Positions 61,825 through 64,000 of a stretch of 64,000 nt of DNA are shown here, in pieces. The notes under the pieces were generated by a model. It ran no database searches and had not been told where the DNA came from. It saw only the letters and a list, made by a program, of their open reading frames with translations. The DNA comes from Brevundimonas naejangsanensis. GTDB taxonomy: Bacteria > Pseudomonadota > Alphaproteobacteria > Caulobacterales > Caulobacteraceae. The position numbers and the translations under genes are program-made. Numbering within the stretch: position 1 is the stretch's first letter; the number at the start of each line of letters is the position of its first letter. The stretch is taken from assembly GCF_003627995.1 (NCBI RefSeq), contig NZ_CP032707.1, positions 2,842,501 through 2,906,500 of the forward strand. The letters are read 5' to 3'.

Positions 61825-64000
61825 ATGCGTATTCTGCTCGCGAGCGCTGTTGCGATCGCTCCTCTTCTGGTCGCCTCGGGCGTTCAGGCTGAACAGGTCG
61901 TTTCGACCGCGCGGACGACCCCGATCAGCACCTCGACCGCCAACAACGGCGCACCCGACGCCGTGCGCCTGGCCAACGGCGGTTCGATCGCCGTGACCTC
62001 GGGCGCCGCGGTGACGCTGGATTCCAGCCATGACGTGAAGCTGGACGGCAATTCCAAGATCGACATGCTCAAGGCCGCCGATGGCGCTACGGGCGTGCTG
62101 GTCAACGGCGGAAACACCGGCAATGTCACCATCGCCGGCTCGATCAACATCACCGACTCCATCGAAGAGTATAAGGACGACGACAAGGACGGCGACCTGG
62201 ACGGCCCGTTCGCCGACGGCACGAACCGTCACGGCGTCCACGTGACCGGCGCCTCGCCCCTGGTCGGCGACATCCGCATCGAATCGTCGGGCTCGATCAA
62301 AGTCGAGGGCAACAACTCGTCCGGCCTGACGATCAATGCGCCGCTGACCGGCGACATCTTCAGCCTGGGCCAGATCAACGTCGTCGGCAACAACACCTAT
62401 GGCGTGCACACCACGGGCGACGTGACGGGCGACATCACCCTGCTCGGCAGCATCACCGCCATGGGGGAAAACGCCGTCGCCGTCGCCGTCGACGGCGCGG
62501 TCGACGGCGCGGTCAAGATTCAAGGCGCGGTCGCCGTCACCGGCTATCGCTACACCACCCCGCCGCCGTCCAAGCCGACCACGGGCAATCCGATTGAGGG
62601 ACGGACCTATCTTGAAAACCTGGACGCTGATGACCTGCTCCAGGGCGGTCCGGCCGTGCGCATCGCCGGCGACGTCAGCAAGGGCGTGCTGTTCGACACC
62701 GCGCCGAACTACGGCCCCAAAGGCATCGACGGCGACGACGACGGCGACGGCGTCAAGAATGGCGACGAGGACGACGACGGCGACGGCAAGAAGAACCGCG
62801 AGGACGATGACCGGGACGGCGACGGCATCACTGACGTTCAGGAAACGACCGCCGCCATCCGCGCTTTCGGCGGCGCTCCGGCGGTGCTGGTCGGTTCGGC
62901 CGACAAGGCCATCACCCTCGGCGCGGTCGGCACGGGCAACGACGCCTACGGCCTGATCAATCGCGGCTCGATCGAAGCCGCCGGCGTTTACAAGGACATC
63001 GACACCACGGCGGTTCAGATCGGCGGCACGGGCCAATCCGTCACCCTGACCGGCGGCTTGCGCAACGAAGGCACGATCAACTCGACCGCCAACACGGCGA
63101 ACAGCACCGCCATCCTGGTCGGCGCGGGCGCCACGGCGCCCAACATCGTCAACACGGGTTCGATCCAGAGCGTGTCGGCGGGGACGAACGCCGATCTGGC
63201 GGCCGGCATCCTGATCGACAGCGGTGCCAACGTGTCCTCGCTGACCAACTCGGGCACCCTGGCGGCCCTCGTGAACGGCTCCAAGGGCGACGCGGTGGCC
63301 ATCCGCGACGCCTCGGGGACGCTGACCTCCGTCAGCAACACCGGCAACATCATCGCCCTGATCACCCCCGAACAGGGCGTGGCGTCGACGGGCTCGGCGA
63401 TCGCCGTCGACCTCAGCGCCAACAGCTCGGGCGTCACCCTGGTGCAGGACGGGGTCGTCGTCCCCGACAACAAGCTGCCCGACGCCGACGGCGACGGCGT
63501 GCCCGACGCCAAGGAACCGGCGATCCTGGGCGACATCCGCCTGGGCTCGGGCGCCGACGTGCTGGACATCCGCAACGGCACGGTGACCGGCGACATCTCC
63601 TTCGGGACCGGGGCCGACCGCCTGTCCATCAGCGGCGGCGCCCTGGTGACCGGCAAGCTGTCGAACGGCGATGGCCAACTGGACATCGACATCTCCAAGG
63701 GCACCCTGGACGCCCGCCACACCGGCCAATTGGAGATCAGCGAATTGAACGTCGGCGCGGACGGCAATCTGATCGTCACCCTGGACCCGGCCAACGGCGC
63801 CGCCGGCGGCTTCAAGGTCAGCGGTTCGGCCGACCTGGCCGACGGCGCGGGCCTGGGCGTGCGTTTCAACTCCCTGATCCAGGACCCGACCTCCTTCACC
63901 ATCATCGAGGCGGGCGATCTGAACGTCGGGGCCATCGATCAGGATTTGCTGCAATCCAACTCGCCCTACGCCTTCGTGGTCAGCTCGAACGTGGACGAAG
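61825..64000 (+). CDS. Large autotransporter-like surface protein, N-terminal part
   Basis: An ATG at 61825, ten bases after GAGGGG, opens a frame that stays open for 725 codons to the window end. It begins with a Sec signal peptide (MRILLASAVAIAPLLVASGV, cut near VQA-EQ). The rest is rich in Gly, Asn, Thr and Ser with irregular repeats of the form G-x-I-x(3)-G-N-N-x(2)-G and TGDI, as in autotransporter beta-helix passengers. Asp-rich calcium-binding-like stretches break this pattern at residues 302-340 (GDDDGDGVKNGDEDDDGDG) and again near residue 555 (PDADGDGVPDAKEP). The C-terminal barrel, which would confirm the class, is outside the window. Function unknown. Confidence 0.75.
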   Translation, partial: MRILLASAVAIAPLLVASGVQAEQVVSTARTTPISTSTANNGAPDAVRLANGGSIAVTSGAAVTLDSSHDVKLDGNSKIDMLKAADGATGVLVNGGNTGNVTIAGSINITDSIEEYKDDDKDGDLDGPFADGTNRHGVHVTGASPLVGDIRIESSGSIKVEGNNSSGLTINAPLTGDIFSLGQINVVGNNTYGVHTTGDVTGDITLLGSITAMGENAVAVAVDGAVDGAVKIQGAVAVTGYRYTTPPPSKPTTGNPIEGRTYLENLDADDLLQGGPAVRIAGDVSKGVLFDTAPNYGPKGIDGDDDGDGVKNGDEDDDGDGKKNREDDDRDGDGITDVQETTAAIRAFGGAPAVLVGSADKAITLGAVGTGNDAYGLINRGSIEAAGVYKDIDTTAVQIGGTGQSVTLTGGLRNEGTINSTANTANSTAILVGAGATAPNIVNTGSIQSVSAGTNADLAAGILIDSGANVSSLTNSGTLAALVNGSKGDAVAIRDASGTLTSVSNTGNIIALITPEQGVASTGSAIAVDLSANSSGVTLVQDGVVVPDNKLPDADGDGVPDAKEPAILGDIRLGSGADVLDIRNGTVTGDISFGTGADRLSISGGALVTGKLSNGDGQLDIDISKGTLDARHTGQLEISELNVGADGNLIVTLDPANGAAGGFKVSGSADLADGAGLGVRFNSLIQDPTSFTIIEAGDLNVGAIDQDLLQSNSPYAFVVSSNVDE

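Noticed and set aside
62169..62201. Stretch in the autotransporter resembling an epitope tag (EYKDDDKDGD)
   Set aside because: It differs from the FLAG sequence and lies in a naturally Asp-rich passenger region. It is coincidence, not a sign of engineering.
61729..63954. 741-codon minus-strand frame opposite the autotransporter gene
   Set aside because: The plus-strand frame has a signal peptide, a ribosome-binding site and structured repeats. The minus-strand product is a Val/Asp/Gly/Arg-rich mirror of those repeats.

Overview
The window is GC-rich, densely packed DNA from an alphaproteobacterium of the family Caulobacteraceae; I would guess Brevundimonas or a close relative. The guess rests on gene content and order: an rpsB-tsf-pyrH-frr-uppS-cdsA-dxr-rseP-bamA-ompH-lpxD-fabZ-lpxA-lpxI-lpxB run using LpxI rather than LpxH, the short alphaproteobacterial ProS, a nuoA-N operon ending in birA-coaX-rnj, and a 29-codon SidA-like gene beside dnaE.

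Layout. Positions 1-7745 are a near-exact second copy, in direct orientation, of 18131-25877 (lpxB to rseP). The copy ends inside rseP and is fused to the last ~93 codons of a cystathionine beta-lyase gene on the other strand. From about 6.3 to 10.6 kb the sequence is full of single-base indels: bamA and rseP in copy 1, then the single-copy essential genes pyrG and tpiA. This looks like a low-quality, probably chimeric contig end rather than real gene decay. From 10.6 kb on, all reading frames are intact. 11.4-17.6 kb (+): ppiD, trpE, trpG, trpD, trpC. 17.7-32.5 kb (-): lipid A synthesis, outer-membrane assembly, isoprenoid and phospholipid genes, ribosome recycling and translation genes. 32.7-41.5 kb (mostly -): a GFA-family protein, dnaE, the sidA candidate with LexA-like boxes, lolD, lolC, proS, DUF1467, a small + strand tautomerase and DUF3088. 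41.5-59.7 kb (-): RNase J, type III pantothenate kinase, biotin ligase and the complete 14-subunit complex I operon, which holds two extra small genes. 60.1-64 kb: tRNA-Asp, a GT4 glycosyltransferase and the first 725 codons of a large autotransporter-like surface protein running off the window.

How it fits together. The minus-strand block 17.7-32.5 kb is one near-continuous run with many 4-base stop/start overlaps. It links translation (S2, EF-Ts, RRF), UMP supply, undecaprenyl and CDP-DAG precursors, regulated intramembrane proteolysis, BamA/OmpH-mediated outer-membrane protein assembly and the first steps of lipid A synthesis: a cell-envelope growth operon. The nuo operon makes the respiratory proton pump.

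The most interesting biology is the sidA candidate: a 29-residue, single-helix protein whose promoter overlaps two copies of GTTG-N7-GTTC, resembling the alphaproteobacterial LexA box. I saw no CRISPR array, prophage, insertion sequence or defence system. Most of the window is core housekeeping DNA, and I do not claim a wholly new system.
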